Shown here: in pieces, positions 36,076 to 44,529 of the stretch
Layout of the letters: each line of letters opens with the position of its first letter
Numbering within the stretch: the first letter of the stretch is position 1
Assembly: GCA_029260655.1 (NCBI GenBank)
Contig: JAJDCU010000071.1
Coordinates: 18,548-82,547 of the forward strand
DNA from: Phycisphaeraceae bacterium
Lineage (GTDB): Bacteria; Planctomycetota; Phycisphaerae; Phycisphaerales; Phycisphaeraceae
Direction of reading: 5' to 3'
Length of the DNA stretch: 64,000 nucleotides
Made by a program: the position numbers and the translations under genes
Notes under the pieces: model-generated
What the model was told of the DNA's origin: nothing
Seen by the model: only the letters and a program-made list of their open reading frames with translations
Database searches by the model: none

Positions 36076-36915
36076 ATGCCGATAAGAACGACATTCAAAC
36101 GCGCCGCATCCCGGTTGCTGTTCCGAGCCGGGCAATTCGCCCATCGCGCCCGCTGGTCGGCGGACCTGGCGACTTTGGCGCAGTTTTATCGGCCCGGGTC
36201 AGGGCAAGGCCAGGTCCGCGCCAGGTTTGCCGGGCGTGTTCACCGCCTGCACGTCCGCCGGGGTACTCTCGACGCCGCCATCTTCGAGCAGGTCCTCTGT
36301 GAAGGCTCCGAATACCGCCTGCCCGTGGATATCCAGCCGAGCGTGATCTTCGACATCGGGGCAAATATCGGCGCCGCCGCGGTGTACTTCGCGGCCCGCT
36401 ACCCCCAGGCGAAGATCTATTGCTTCGAGCCGCTGCCGGAGAACATCGAACTGTTGCGTAAGAACGTCGAGGCGTTTGGCGATCGGGTGACCGTCGTGCC
36501 GTTTGGGCTCGGCGAGACCGAGGGTACGTTCGTCTATCGGCCGTCAAATGACCCGGCAAATTTCGGCGGCGGGACGTTCCACAACGTGGGTTGTGCGGAT
36601 GGTGGGACGATGCGATTGCCTGTGACGACGCTCGAGAAGTTTTGCCGGGCGAACCGGATCCATCAGATCGACGCGATGAAGATCGACACCGAGGGGGCCG
36701 AGTGGTCGGTGTTGTCGGGCATGCCCTCGGCGAAGCTGGCTCGGGTGGGTGTGGTGCTGGGTGAACTGCACAGCGTCAATGATGGGTTGATTTTTGAAAA
36801 ACTCTCCACGACGCACGACCTGGCCTACGACAAACCGCTGGGCCGAAGCTGCTACCCGTTCTGGGCGGTGAAGAAGGCGCCGGGGCAGCCGGCGGCCGCG
36901 CGTCTCGCGGCATAA
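36076..36915 (+). CDS. FkbM-family SAM-dependent methyltransferase
   Basis: 279 residues. SAM site VIFDIGANIGAAAVYFAARYP, then IYCFEPLPENIELLRKNVEAFG, and the FkbM hallmark DAMKIDTEGAEWSVLSGM. Such enzymes O-methylate sugars or small molecules. AGGACAGGTGAGCG precedes the ATG. It is the only plus-strand gene inside the second glycan locus and is flanked by two paralogous GT2 genes, so it may methylate the sugar they add. That link is an inference. It converges with the GT2 at 36954 with a 38-base gap and no evident terminator. Confidence 0.9.
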   Translation: MPIRTTFKRAASRLLFRAGQFAHRARWSADLATLAQFYRPGSGQGQVRARFAGRVHRLHVRRGTLDAAIFEQVLCEGSEYRLPVDIQPSVIFDIGANIGAAAVYFAARYPQAKIYCFEPLPENIELLRKNVEAFGDRVTVVPFGLGETEGTFVYRPSNDPANFGGGTFHNVGCADGGTMRLPVTTLEKFCRANRIHQIDAMKIDTEGAEWSVLSGMPSAKLARVGVVLGELHSVNDGLIFEKLSTTHDLAYDKPLGRSCYPFWAVKKAPGQPAAARLAA

Positions 36916-36953
36916 ATCGTATTGACAAGAATAGTGTTGCGAGGCGCCCGTCG

Positions 36954-37832
36954 TCAGGCGGCGGCGCGGTGGGGGTGTAATAGCGCCTCACGGACCTGGT
37001 GTGACAGCAGCCACCACGGCCTGCGAGCGATCGCGCCCCAGGGACGGCCGGCAACCGCGTGGATCGCGCAGTTTCGGTGCATGTACCCCAATCGACGCTG
37101 GACCTTCAGCCGCTGTACAAGCGGCAGCGACCGCGCGAAACCGCCTTCGACTCGGATGTGCTCGCGGGTGAACCCCTGGGGGGCGGCGCAGCTCTTGCTC
37201 GTCTCATGCAGGCGGTAGGTCGAGAGCTCTGCGTCGATCAGCGTGGGGCGTCGGCCGGACCGGATCAGACGCAGCCAGAAGTCGAAGTCCATGCAGTAGT
37301 GCAGCGACTCATCAAGCAGGCCTAATTCGTTATGCAGCGAGCGCCGCCAGAACACGCCGGGCTGGGGGAGGCTAAAGGGTTGCTCGTCGCTTCGCAGCAA
37401 GACACCGGCGAGGGTGAACTCGCCGCCGGGATGCACGGCATCCGTGGGCTTGCCCGCAGGGTCGATCACACGGCAACTCCCAGCGATCCAATCATCCTTA
37501 GGGTGCTGGGCGAAGTGTTGGCCGATCGTGTGTAGCGCCCCCGGGAGCAGCGTGTCGTCCGAGCACAGCCAACCGACGATCTCCCCGTCCGCCCTGTTGA
37601 TGCCTTTGTTGATCGCTTCGGTCTGGCCGCCGTCTTTTTCGATGACGGCGAAGTCGAGCCTGTCGCGGTAGCGTTCGATGATCTCAGTTGAGCCATCGGT
37701 GGAGCCGCCGTCGATCACGCCGTACTGGAGGTTGGGATAGCTCTGGGCCAGGACGCTCTGGATGGTTTCCTCCAGGTAGTCGGCTTGGTTGAAGCTGGGG
37801 GTGATGAGGGTGATGCGTGGGAGCGCGCTCAT
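36954..37832 (-). CDS. GT2 glycosyltransferase (WcaA-like)
   Basis: 292 residues. ITLITPSFNQADYLEETIQSVLAQ, VIDGGSTDGSTEIIERY, GEIVGWLCSDDTLLPGAL (SDD metal site), and YCMDFDFWLRLIRSG. It resembles the GT2 at 34941 over its whole length and shares the RRPWWL element near the C-terminus. The last gene of the long overlapping minus-strand operon that begins at 49431. The start overlaps the stop of the WaaE-like gene (ATGA). Confidence 0.9.
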   Translation of the reverse strand: MSALPRITLITPSFNQADYLEETIQSVLAQSYPNLQYGVIDGGSTDGSTEIIERYRDRLDFAVIEKDGGQTEAINKGINRADGEIVGWLCSDDTLLPGALHTIGQHFAQHPKDDWIAGSCRVIDPAGKPTDAVHPGGEFTLAGVLLRSDEQPFSLPQPGVFWRRSLHNELGLLDESLHYCMDFDFWLRLIRSGRRPTLIDAELSTYRLHETSKSCAAPQGFTREHIRVEGGFARSLPLVQRLKVQRRLGYMHRNCAIHAVAGRPWGAIARRPWWLLSHQVREALLHPHRAAA

Positions 37833-38713
37833 GCCGCCATCCTCCGTGTCGGGTTGGTTTGTGTGATCTCAGTGAGCGTGGGCAGTTCGTGGTCGGCCGG
37901 GTGCTCGGCAGGAGCGCCGCGCCACTGGTAATAGAGCGTGAGCCAGTTGCTCGCCAGGGTATAGCCGAAGTAGATCCCGCTAAGCGCCCAGCCGCGGAAG
38001 CCGATGCGCCAGCCGTCGAAGTCCTTGAGCGTCTTCTTGAGTTCAATCAGTGGGGCGATGAACCCCAGGCGGAAGCTGAAGCGTTTGCCTTGGGCGACCA
38101 TCGCGGCGGCCTCGGTGTGCGCGTAGCGTACGAAGTGCTTGTGCAGCAGATCGGTGTACGAGTCGGACCAGAAGTGCCGCATGTGGTTTTCGCCATCATG
38201 GGGGATACGTACGTCGCGCTCACCGGGCTTGAGCTGGCTGATGCGGTTGCACAGGGGGAGTAAATCGCATCGCTGGCGGTGGATCAGTCGCTGCTTGTGG
38301 GTCAGCGTGCCCCAAACCGTTCCGGTGAGCCGCTTGTTCTTGAAGTAGAACCACATCGGCAGGCTGATCGCGCCGGCGTCGGGGTGCTGGGCGAGTGCTT
38401 GGCAGATGTCGTCACTTAAAGCCGAAGGGATTTCTTCATCCGGGTCGACCAGCAGCACCCAGTCGTTACGCGCCAGCTTTGCGGCGGCGACGCGCGTCGG
38501 CTCGGCGATCGGGCAGACGGGCACGCGCAACACACGGTCTGCCAGATTGTGGGCGATCTGTAACGAACCGTCGCTGGATTCCATATCAACCGCGATGACC
38601 TCGCTGCACCACAACAACGCGCGCAGGCACCGCCCGATGTGCTTCCGTTCGTTTCGGAAGATCACGATCGCGGTCACCGGTGGGTGAGTCGGTGTCTTGG
38701 GCCGATCGGTCAT
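37829..38713 (-). CDS. GT2 glycosyltransferase (WaaE/KdtX-like)
   Basis: 294 residues. VTAIVIFRNERKHIGRCLRALLWCSEVIAVDMESSDGS and VLLVDPDEEIPSAL (with DPDE in place of DADE) are features of lipopolysaccharide-core beta-1,4-glucosyltransferase-like enzymes. GENHMRHFWSDSYTDLLHKHFVRYAHTEA fits the acceptor region, and a hydrophobic stretch near residues 240-262 may be membrane-associated. Start and stop overlap both neighbours by 4 bases. Likely adds an early sugar, but the acceptor is unknown here. Confidence 0.88.
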   Translation of the reverse strand: MTDRPKTPTHPPVTAIVIFRNERKHIGRCLRALLWCSEVIAVDMESSDGSLQIAHNLADRVLRVPVCPIAEPTRVAAAKLARNDWVLLVDPDEEIPSALSDDICQALAQHPDAGAISLPMWFYFKNKRLTGTVWGTLTHKQRLIHRQRCDLLPLCNRISQLKPGERDVRIPHDGENHMRHFWSDSYTDLLHKHFVRYAHTEAAAMVAQGKRFSFRLGFIAPLIELKKTLKDFDGWRIGFRGWALSGIYFGYTLASNWLTLYYQWRGAPAEHPADHELPTLTEITQTNPTRRMAA

Positions 38714-39486
38714 GCGGCTTTCCTGTGCGCCTGTAAGGCGGCGGCTGGATCTGGGACGTACAGCGCGTCGCCCGACCCAATGTGTCCACCCGGCAGGTGT
38801 GTGCAGACGTTGTAGAGGTTGAACAGCTTGTAGCCGCGGCTACGCATGAAGACGTCGATCTCCCCGAAAGTCGCGGAGCCCTCATAGAACGGGACGAAAT
38901 TGACTTCGGCGTAGATGCACGACACCCCGCGACGCAGCAGCCGGTCCGCGCCACGCAGCGCCTCCAGCTCGTAGCCCTGCAGGTCGAGTTTGAGGATGTC
39001 TACGCGGTCCAGGCCCGAGCTGTCGAACCAGTCGTCGAGCGACGTTGCCTTGAGCTCGCGGACCTCTTTGATCCGTGTGACGGCATCGAAGTAGCGCTCG
39101 CTGTTCTCGTTGCGGGGCAGGACCGAACTGGTCATCGGCGAGTCGTTGATGAACATCTTTAGAGTCTGCGTTTGGCTGGAGAGCGCCAGTTGATGGCATG
39201 TACCAGCGACATCAGCGAGGTTGCTCTTTAGTCGTGGGAACAGGTCGGCATTGGGCTCGAAGGCGTGGGCCTGGAGGCTCGGGAACCGTTGCAAAAACCG
39301 TTTAGCCATCTGGCCGTCGTGCGCTCCACCGTCGACGTAGATCACCTCATCGCGATCTGTTGGCAGGTTTTCCGCGATCGCGTCCATCCACGGATGCGGT
39401 GAGTAGCTGGTGCTGACCGGATCGCGCCAGCGGTTCCAGGCCGTTAGCGCTTTCCAATACTGCTGCTTGATCATAGTCAGGTTCAT
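38710..39486 (-). CDS. FkbM-family SAM-dependent methyltransferase
   Basis: 258 residues from ATG 39486, which has AAGGA upstream; the frame to 39570 overlaps the next gene and lacks a site. VIYVDGGAHDGQMAKRFLQRFP is the SAM site, AHAFEPNADLFPRLKSNL the next motif, and DILKLDLQGYELEALRGADRLL the FkbM signature. A second, divergent member alongside the one at 36076; the two share little beyond family motifs. Probably O-methylates a sugar of the glycan built by this operon. Confidence 0.88.
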   Translation of the reverse strand: MNLTMIKQQYWKALTAWNRWRDPVSTSYSPHPWMDAIAENLPTDRDEVIYVDGGAHDGQMAKRFLQRFPSLQAHAFEPNADLFPRLKSNLADVAGTCHQLALSSQTQTLKMFINDSPMTSSVLPRNENSERYFDAVTRIKEVRELKATSLDDWFDSSGLDRVDILKLDLQGYELEALRGADRLLRRGVSCIYAEVNFVPFYEGSATFGEIDVFMRSRGYKLFNLYNVCTHLPGGHIGSGDALYVPDPAAALQAHRKAA

Positions 39487-39502
39487 CGTTGTCCTTAGCT
39501 GG

Positions 39503-40462
39503 TCAGGCGGCAAGCGCCCAGTAAACAACCTTCCAGGTGCGGGGTGAGAGCGGGGCGTGGCGGAGCGCATCGGCCGCGTGCTTACGGGCCAGGGGCTTGT
39601 TCCCGGCGTGGATCGCGTAGCAGGCCCAGTTGCGGTAGTGCTCGGCCGCGGACTGCCTGGGAGCCAGATCGGTCCGTATCACGGTGTCGTTGTACTGATC
39701 CAGGATGCCGCGTCGATCGTAGGCCTCTCGCAGCACCTCTTTGAGACGCCTGCACATCAGCTCGTAGTTTCGGAAGCAGACGCTCTGGACATGTCGGCGG
39801 TAGGTGTAGAGGTGGGCCGGCAGGTTGGCGACGTTCCCGTGCTCGGTCAGGCGAAGGAACAGGTCCAGGTCTTCGACCCAGTCGGTGCCGAGGCGCCAAC
39901 CGCCGATGGTGCGCAGCGCGTCGCCGCGCATCATCAAGGTGGCGTGGACTAAGACAGAGGCGTCGCCTGCGAGCAGGCCCCGGTCGATCGCGGTGTGGTC
40001 GGTAGGTGGCTCTTGCAGACCTGCGGGCGAGCCGAGCGGGTCGGTCCGCTGGACCCAGGTGCCCAGCGCGGCGCAGCCCGGGTGTGCATCCAGATACGAA
40101 ACCTGCCGTTCGAAGCGATCCTCTGCGCACCAGTCGTCGGCGTCCATCCTTGCGATGTATTCACCCCGTGCGGCAGCCAGCGCATCGTTGAGCGCGCCGA
40201 CGATCCCGGTGTTCGGCCGGGTGATCACGCGGACACAGGCGAACCGTGAGGCATAGGACCGAAGGATCGTCAGCGAAGCATCGGTCGATCCGTCGTCCAC
40301 GCAGATCAATTCCCAGTCGTCAAACGTCTGCGCGAGGATGCAGTCGATTGCCTCGGCGAGGTAAGCCTCGGCGTTGTAGACCGGCATCAGGACCGATACG
40401 CGCGGCGCGGCGTCTGGGTTGTCGCCCTGGGGCGCTGCCGTGCTGTGAATCCGTGTGCTCAC
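39503..40462 (-). CDS. GT2 glycosyltransferase
   Basis: 319 residues from GTG 40462, which overlaps the upstream stop (GTGA) and follows a strong GGGAGG site. The longer frame to 40519 has no site. VSVLMPVYNAEAYLAEAIDCILAQTFDDWELICVDDGSTDASL and GEYIARMDADDWC (DxDD) are the GT-A donor and metal motifs. GGWRLGTDWVEDLDLFLRLTEHG carries the catalytic acidic pair. No membrane helix. Specificity not readable. Confidence 0.9.
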   Translation of the reverse strand: MSTRIHSTAAPQGDNPDAAPRVSVLMPVYNAEAYLAEAIDCILAQTFDDWELICVDDGSTDASLTILRSYASRFACVRVITRPNTGIVGALNDALAAARGEYIARMDADDWCAEDRFERQVSYLDAHPGCAALGTWVQRTDPLGSPAGLQEPPTDHTAIDRGLLAGDASVLVHATLMMRGDALRTIGGWRLGTDWVEDLDLFLRLTEHGNVANLPAHLYTYRRHVQSVCFRNYELMCRRLKEVLREAYDRRGILDQYNDTVIRTDLAPRQSAAEHYRNWACYAIHAGNKPLARKHAADALRHAPLSPRTWKVVYWALAA

Positions 40463-41355
40463 GCGGCCTCCCGATTCAGGCCGGCGGCGCGGCCAATCCG
40501 GGCCAGGGCGCGCTTCCACTTGGGTCGATCAAGTGACGCCAGCCAGCGTTCGGCTTCACGGAACTTCGCCGGCGGCGTCGTGTCTCGCGACGGGTCCAAA
40601 CCCTGGAACGGCAGCGTAGACAGCGTACGGCCGCGCCAACTGATCACGTCCAGCTGCGGTGTGTAATGCGGCGTGACCTCCCCGGTCATGTCGTGCCAGG
40701 GGTGCATCAGCCTGACGTTTGGGTTCCACCTGACCATCAGCCCCAGGTTGCACAGCCGGGCGTACACGTCCTTGTCGTTGGCGTGGAAACCGGTGGCGAA
40801 GATCGGGCTCTGTTCGTAGCCGTTGATCCGGGTCAGCCACTTCTTCCGCACAGCCAGGCATGCCCCGTGGTTGGTCGGGTTGGTCAACTCACAGACTTTA
40901 CGCAGGTGCTCCAGGGTCACTTCGCCGGCGTGCTGCTCCTTCGGCTCGTTGTGACGGTGGTAGTAGGTCACCAGTTCATCGCTTGCCTGGTGGTCTCGCC
41001 AGACCGTTTGGAGGAAGTCAGGCTCGGCGATCACATCGGCGTCGGGGATCACGACCAACTCACCGCGAGCCTCATCGATCCCGCGGTTAAAGCAATAGGA
41101 TGCGTGATACGTTCCGCTGCGACCAAGCGCGATCGCGCGGAAGTCCCGGGACCCGGCCTGGGCGTCCATCCGACGTTTCAGATCCGGGTGGATCTTGTCG
41201 TAGTACTCGACCCAGATCAGCTCGTAGTCCCCGGACGGGAAGTCCTGCCTGGCCATGAAGTCGATCGAGTCGTACCTTTCGCGGAACGAGCCGTCGACCA
41301 TGACGACACTGATCTTCGGGTTGGAGGCGGGGTTGTATGTGATGTTGGTGCTCAT
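40459..41355 (-). CDS. GT2-like glycosyltransferase
   Basis: 298 residues. KISVVMVDGSFRERYDSIDFMARQDFPSGDYELIWVEYYD is an atypical N-terminus with no NxD-x-S loop. GELVVIPDADVIAEPDFL supplies the DAD metal site and HANDKDVYARLCNLG the acidic acceptor motif. It also has HNGAC-like NPTNHGACLAVRKKWLTRINGYEQ. This resembles polypeptide-GalNAc/galactosyltransferase-like GT2 and GT27 proteins. I call it GT2-like, as the first strand motif is weak. Confidence 0.78.
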   Translation of the reverse strand: MSTNITYNPASNPKISVVMVDGSFRERYDSIDFMARQDFPSGDYELIWVEYYDKIHPDLKRRMDAQAGSRDFRAIALGRSGTYHASYCFNRGIDEARGELVVIPDADVIAEPDFLQTVWRDHQASDELVTYYHRHNEPKEQHAGEVTLEHLRKVCELTNPTNHGACLAVRKKWLTRINGYEQSPIFATGFHANDKDVYARLCNLGLMVRWNPNVRLMHPWHDMTGEVTPHYTPQLDVISWRGRTLSTLPFQGLDPSRDTTPPAKFREAERWLASLDRPKWKRALARIGRAAGLNREAA

Positions 41356-41367
41356 GTCTGCTCTGGC

Positions 41368-42741
41368 CTATGCGGCCTGTCGTGTTCCTTGTGAGCGCAC
41401 GTTACGGACGACCTGGCCGTACCACGCAAGGTATCGGTCGGTCTGGGTATCGAGGTCGAACTTCTTTGCGGCGGTTTCGACGGCCTGCTCGGCGAACGCT
41501 TCACGCAGGCCCTTGTTTTTCAGAAGCATCGCCAGGTACGCCCCGAATAGCTGGGCATCGCCGGCACCGGTGAGCAGTCCGGTCTGGCCGTGGTCGACCT
41601 GCTCGGGGATGCCGCCGACATCCGACGCAACGACCGGCGTCCCACAGGCCATCGCCTCGAGGATCGTGGTCGGGAAGGTGTCCTCCTTGGCGGCGTGTGC
41701 GTAGACATCGGCTGCGCGGTAGTAATCCGCGACGGTGCTGGGGTCGGCTTGTGGGGCGATGAACCGCACCTTCGCTCGCCCGATCTGCTGCGTCTCACCT
41801 GCCTCGCCCAAGGCTACACATATCACCGGCCGATCTGTCACCGACTCGCCGACCACGCGGACGGCCTCACGCAGCGTTTCGAAGTCCTTGAAGTCGGATT
41901 GGCGGATGCCGTTGGCGGCGAAGAGGACGATGTGTGCGTTCTCGGGCAGAGCCAGGTGATGGCGGGCCAGCGCCTGATCGCCCGGGTTGAAGACCGACCG
42001 GTCCACACCGTTTGGGATCACACGTGAATCAAGAACGGCCGGGGCGAGGATCGACCGCTTGACCTTGTCCATCAGCCACTTAGAGGGTGCGACGAGGTAG
42101 ACCCGGCTGTGTGCGTAGATATCACGCTTGCGCCGCCAGTTCCGTCCGGTCGCATCGCGGCGCACGGCGGGGTAGGTCCCAAGCGAGGGGCAACTGCCGC
42201 AGCCGGACTGCCAGCGGTCGCAGCCAAGGGAGTGGGCACAGTGCCCGGCGAGCATCCACGCGTCGTGCAAGGTGACGAACACCGGGGCTTGCCGAGAGAG
42301 CCGTGGCAGTTGACGCAGGTTGAAGTAGCCGCCGTGGAGATTGTGCAGGTGGATCAGATCGGGTGGGTGCTTGGGCAGGGATGTAAGCGAGGCCGCGCCG
42401 GGGTAACCGTAGTGCTCTCGGCCAAGTTGCGCGTCAAGCCATGCGTTGGGCCGTGCGATCGCGTCGGTGACGGTACGCAGTCGGCGCGTGCTGCCCAGCC
42501 GGTGTTCGTGGGTGTGCAGTTGGTAAGAGACCCCCGCCCAGAAGCGGGACCATCGGTTTCGAGACGCATCGTTAGGGATCAGGGCGACCGCGTCGTCGTC
42601 CCCTGTCTTGCGTCCCACAGCCAGGGTCGCTTGATGGCCCCGCGATTGGAACCGCCGGTGGAGATTCATCGCGATGCGCTCTGCGCCGCCGCCATGGTCC
42701 GCTGTGCTGACCTGCAGGATGCTTAGGCCCGGTCGTGTCAT
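41368..42741 (-). CDS. Glycosyltransferase family 4 (GT-B)
   Basis: 457 residues. ILQVSTADHGGGAERIAMNLHRRFQSRGH is a classic GT4 N-terminal glycine loop, HLHNLHGGYFNLRQLP and TLHDAWMLAGHCAHSLGCDRWQSGCGSCPSLGTYP form a Cys-rich insert (four Cys in about 20 residues) seen in WcaL/WbaZ-like enzymes. VDRSVFNPGDQ and KEDTFPTTILEAMACGTPVVASDVGG complete the donor site, with D-x7-E in the E-x7-E position. A 12-base gap separates it from the GT2 gene that follows. Retaining sugar transfer is inferred from the family. Confidence 0.9.
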   Translation of the reverse strand: MTRPGLSILQVSTADHGGGAERIAMNLHRRFQSRGHQATLAVGRKTGDDDAVALIPNDASRNRWSRFWAGVSYQLHTHEHRLGSTRRLRTVTDAIARPNAWLDAQLGREHYGYPGAASLTSLPKHPPDLIHLHNLHGGYFNLRQLPRLSRQAPVFVTLHDAWMLAGHCAHSLGCDRWQSGCGSCPSLGTYPAVRRDATGRNWRRKRDIYAHSRVYLVAPSKWLMDKVKRSILAPAVLDSRVIPNGVDRSVFNPGDQALARHHLALPENAHIVLFAANGIRQSDFKDFETLREAVRVVGESVTDRPVICVALGEAGETQQIGRAKVRFIAPQADPSTVADYYRAADVYAHAAKEDTFPTTILEAMACGTPVVASDVGGIPEQVDHGQTGLLTGAGDAQLFGAYLAMLLKNKGLREAFAEQAVETAAKKFDLDTQTDRYLAWYGQVVRNVRSQGTRQAA

Positions 42742-43763
42742 GCCGCGGCCCTCCCGACTTCCTGTAGCAGCCGATCCCCAGCCCAGTCTCGCACCAGTAC
42801 ACGCGGGAGCTGGAACGGGTCTGTGCCCCGGCGACCCTTGCCCGGGAAGTTTGAGCAGGCACAGTCGAACCCCGCATCCCGCACAGCGGCGACCGTGTCA
42901 AGGGTGTATGAGCTGCGTGTGCCGTAGGGGTAGGAGAAACTCTGGACGGGCTGGTCGATGATCCTCTCGAGGTCGTCCTTGCACTGGCGGATCTGTCGGC
43001 GCTGTTCGCTATCCGTTAGTTTCGCGAGGATCGGGTGGTCGATCGTGTGGGCGCCGACCTCGATTAATCCACCGTCAACGAGCTGACGCAACTGCTCGGC
43101 GGTCATTGCACGATGGGTCGGGCGTGCGGACGGGCTGGCGCTGGCCCATTGGCACAATTCATTGATCAACGGCTGCTGGCGATCGTAAGGCAGCGGCCGA
43201 AGCTTATCGCAAAGCGACACGTAGGCGGCCTGACGCCGGGTCGTGGTGGGGGAGAGGGCGCTCCATCCGGCATTGTGATAGCCGTCCGTCTCGCCGGCAA
43301 AGCTCCATCGGTATTGCTCTTGGCCGATGGTGATGTTGAGCTCTTCCGGCAGCATGCGATCCGACAGGAAGATGTCTTCGAGCTTGTCCCAGTAGAACGC
43401 GCGGTCACCGCCGACAGATCCGCTAGCGACAAATACGGTCGCGGGGATGCCGTGCCTTTCGAGGATCGGCTTGGCGATCGTCAGGTTGTCTTCGTATCCA
43501 TCGTCGAAGGTCACAACCACGGCACGGTGGGGGACATCGCCCCGGCGGACGCACGCCCAGAGATACCGCAGGCTGATGGGCTGGTACGAGCGAGCGATCA
43601 GTTGCATCTGCTCGTCGAACCGTTTGGGACTGACCGACAGCAACTGCGGGTCGCACGTCAGGTCGGTTACACGGTGATATAGCAGCACCCTCGCGCCCGG
43701 GCTTGTTTGGCGTAAGAGCCCAAGGGCTTTGCTGCGCAGGTTGTCCAGTGTGAGGGTGAGCAT
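42738..43763 (-). CDS. Polysaccharide deacetylase (NodB/CE4 type)
   Basis: 341 residues from ATG 43763, which directly follows the upstream stop; GTG 43787 is an alternative. NodB motif 1 VVVTFDDGYEDN (residues ~82-93) supplies the catalytic base and metal Asp. GAHTIDHP holds the H-x3-H zinc pair, and FSYPYGTRSSYT is motif 3. RVLLYHRVTD at the N-terminus is typical of secreted or cytosolic exopolysaccharide deacetylases. No signal peptide is apparent, so it may act on a lipid-linked intermediate inside the cell. It removes N- or O-acetyl groups, making amino sugars or altering charge. Confidence 0.88.
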   Translation of the reverse strand: MLTLTLDNLRSKALGLLRQTSPGARVLLYHRVTDLTCDPQLLSVSPKRFDEQMQLIARSYQPISLRYLWACVRRGDVPHRAVVVTFDDGYEDNLTIAKPILERHGIPATVFVASGSVGGDRAFYWDKLEDIFLSDRMLPEELNITIGQEQYRWSFAGETDGYHNAGWSALSPTTTRRQAAYVSLCDKLRPLPYDRQQPLINELCQWASASPSARPTHRAMTAEQLRQLVDGGLIEVGAHTIDHPILAKLTDSEQRRQIRQCKDDLERIIDQPVQSFSYPYGTRSSYTLDTVAAVRDAGFDCACSNFPGKGRRGTDPFQLPRVLVRDWAGDRLLQEVGRAAA

Positions 43764-43764
43764 C

Positions 43765-44529
43765 TTATTGCAGGGGCTTGCGAGCACGGACAGTAACGAT
43801 GACCGGGTAGTCCGGGTCGTGGTAATCGATCTCTTGTTCGGTGAGCTCTTCGAGTGAAAGTCCGTGGAGGAACGCGGTGGCGGTCAGGACGTTGCCACAG
43901 GAAGCCACCTCCACACAATCCCCGGGCAGGTGCTCCTCGAACAGCCGTCGGGTTACTTGCGGGGTCAGTCGCCAGTAGTCGCCCCAGAGGTCGGCGTCGT
44001 ACCGGCTGACCTGTCCCAGGCCGAGGTTGGTTGCCAGCACGACCCCGCCGGGCCTCAGCGCGGCGCAGGTGTGAGCGACCGCGGCGTGGATGTCGAAGAT
44101 GTGCTGGAGCACCTGTGTGAGGATGATGCAGTCGTAGGTATCCGTCGAGACGCCCTGGCCGGTCGCGAGGTCGCCTACCACCGTTGCCTGCGGGTTGCCG
44201 GGCTCGGCGTGGAGGACATCTGATTGCGTGACACGGTCGCCGCCGAACGCTTTCGTAACGTGGTTGTCACCGATCTCCAGCACGCGGCCGCGGATGTCAT
44301 CGGCGTGGGCAGCGACGAATCGGTTGACGTAGTGTCGGCCGATCCGTGTCCCGCCTCTCCCGTAGCCAAACGACTCGGCGATCGGTGTGGTCCGGCGGAA
44401 GGACCCAAACCGCACGGAGCCCATCGGGGGTGTGCCCCCAGCCGACTCGGCGGTCCGCTTGATCATCTCGCGGCTTGCTCGCAGGAGCTGCGCGGCGCGT
44501 GACTCGATCTGTTGCTTCATCTGGCTCAT
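43765..44529 (-). CDS. Class I SAM methyltransferase
   Basis: 254 residues. RGRVLEIGDNHVTKAFGGDRVTQSDVL gives the SAM-binding motif I (LEIGDN, where GxGxG is degenerate) and acidic strand 2. YDCIILTQVLQHIFDIHAAVAHTCAALRPGGVVLATN are motifs II and III, with L-x-PGG. RYDADLWGDYWRLTPQ fits methyltransferase type 11. The first ~45 residues are helical and polar. The ATG overlaps the stop of the large radical-SAM/pyruvyl-transferase gene by 4 bases. Sugar methylation is the best guess. Confidence 0.85.
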   Translation of the reverse strand: MSQMKQQIESRAAQLLRASREMIKRTAESAGGTPPMGSVRFGSFRRTTPIAESFGYGRGGTRIGRHYVNRFVAAHADDIRGRVLEIGDNHVTKAFGGDRVTQSDVLHAEPGNPQATVVGDLATGQGVSTDTYDCIILTQVLQHIFDIHAAVAHTCAALRPGGVVLATNLGLGQVSRYDADLWGDYWRLTPQVTRRLFEEHLPGDCVEVASCGNVLTATAFLHGLSLEELTEQEIDYHDPDYPVIVTVRARKPLQ

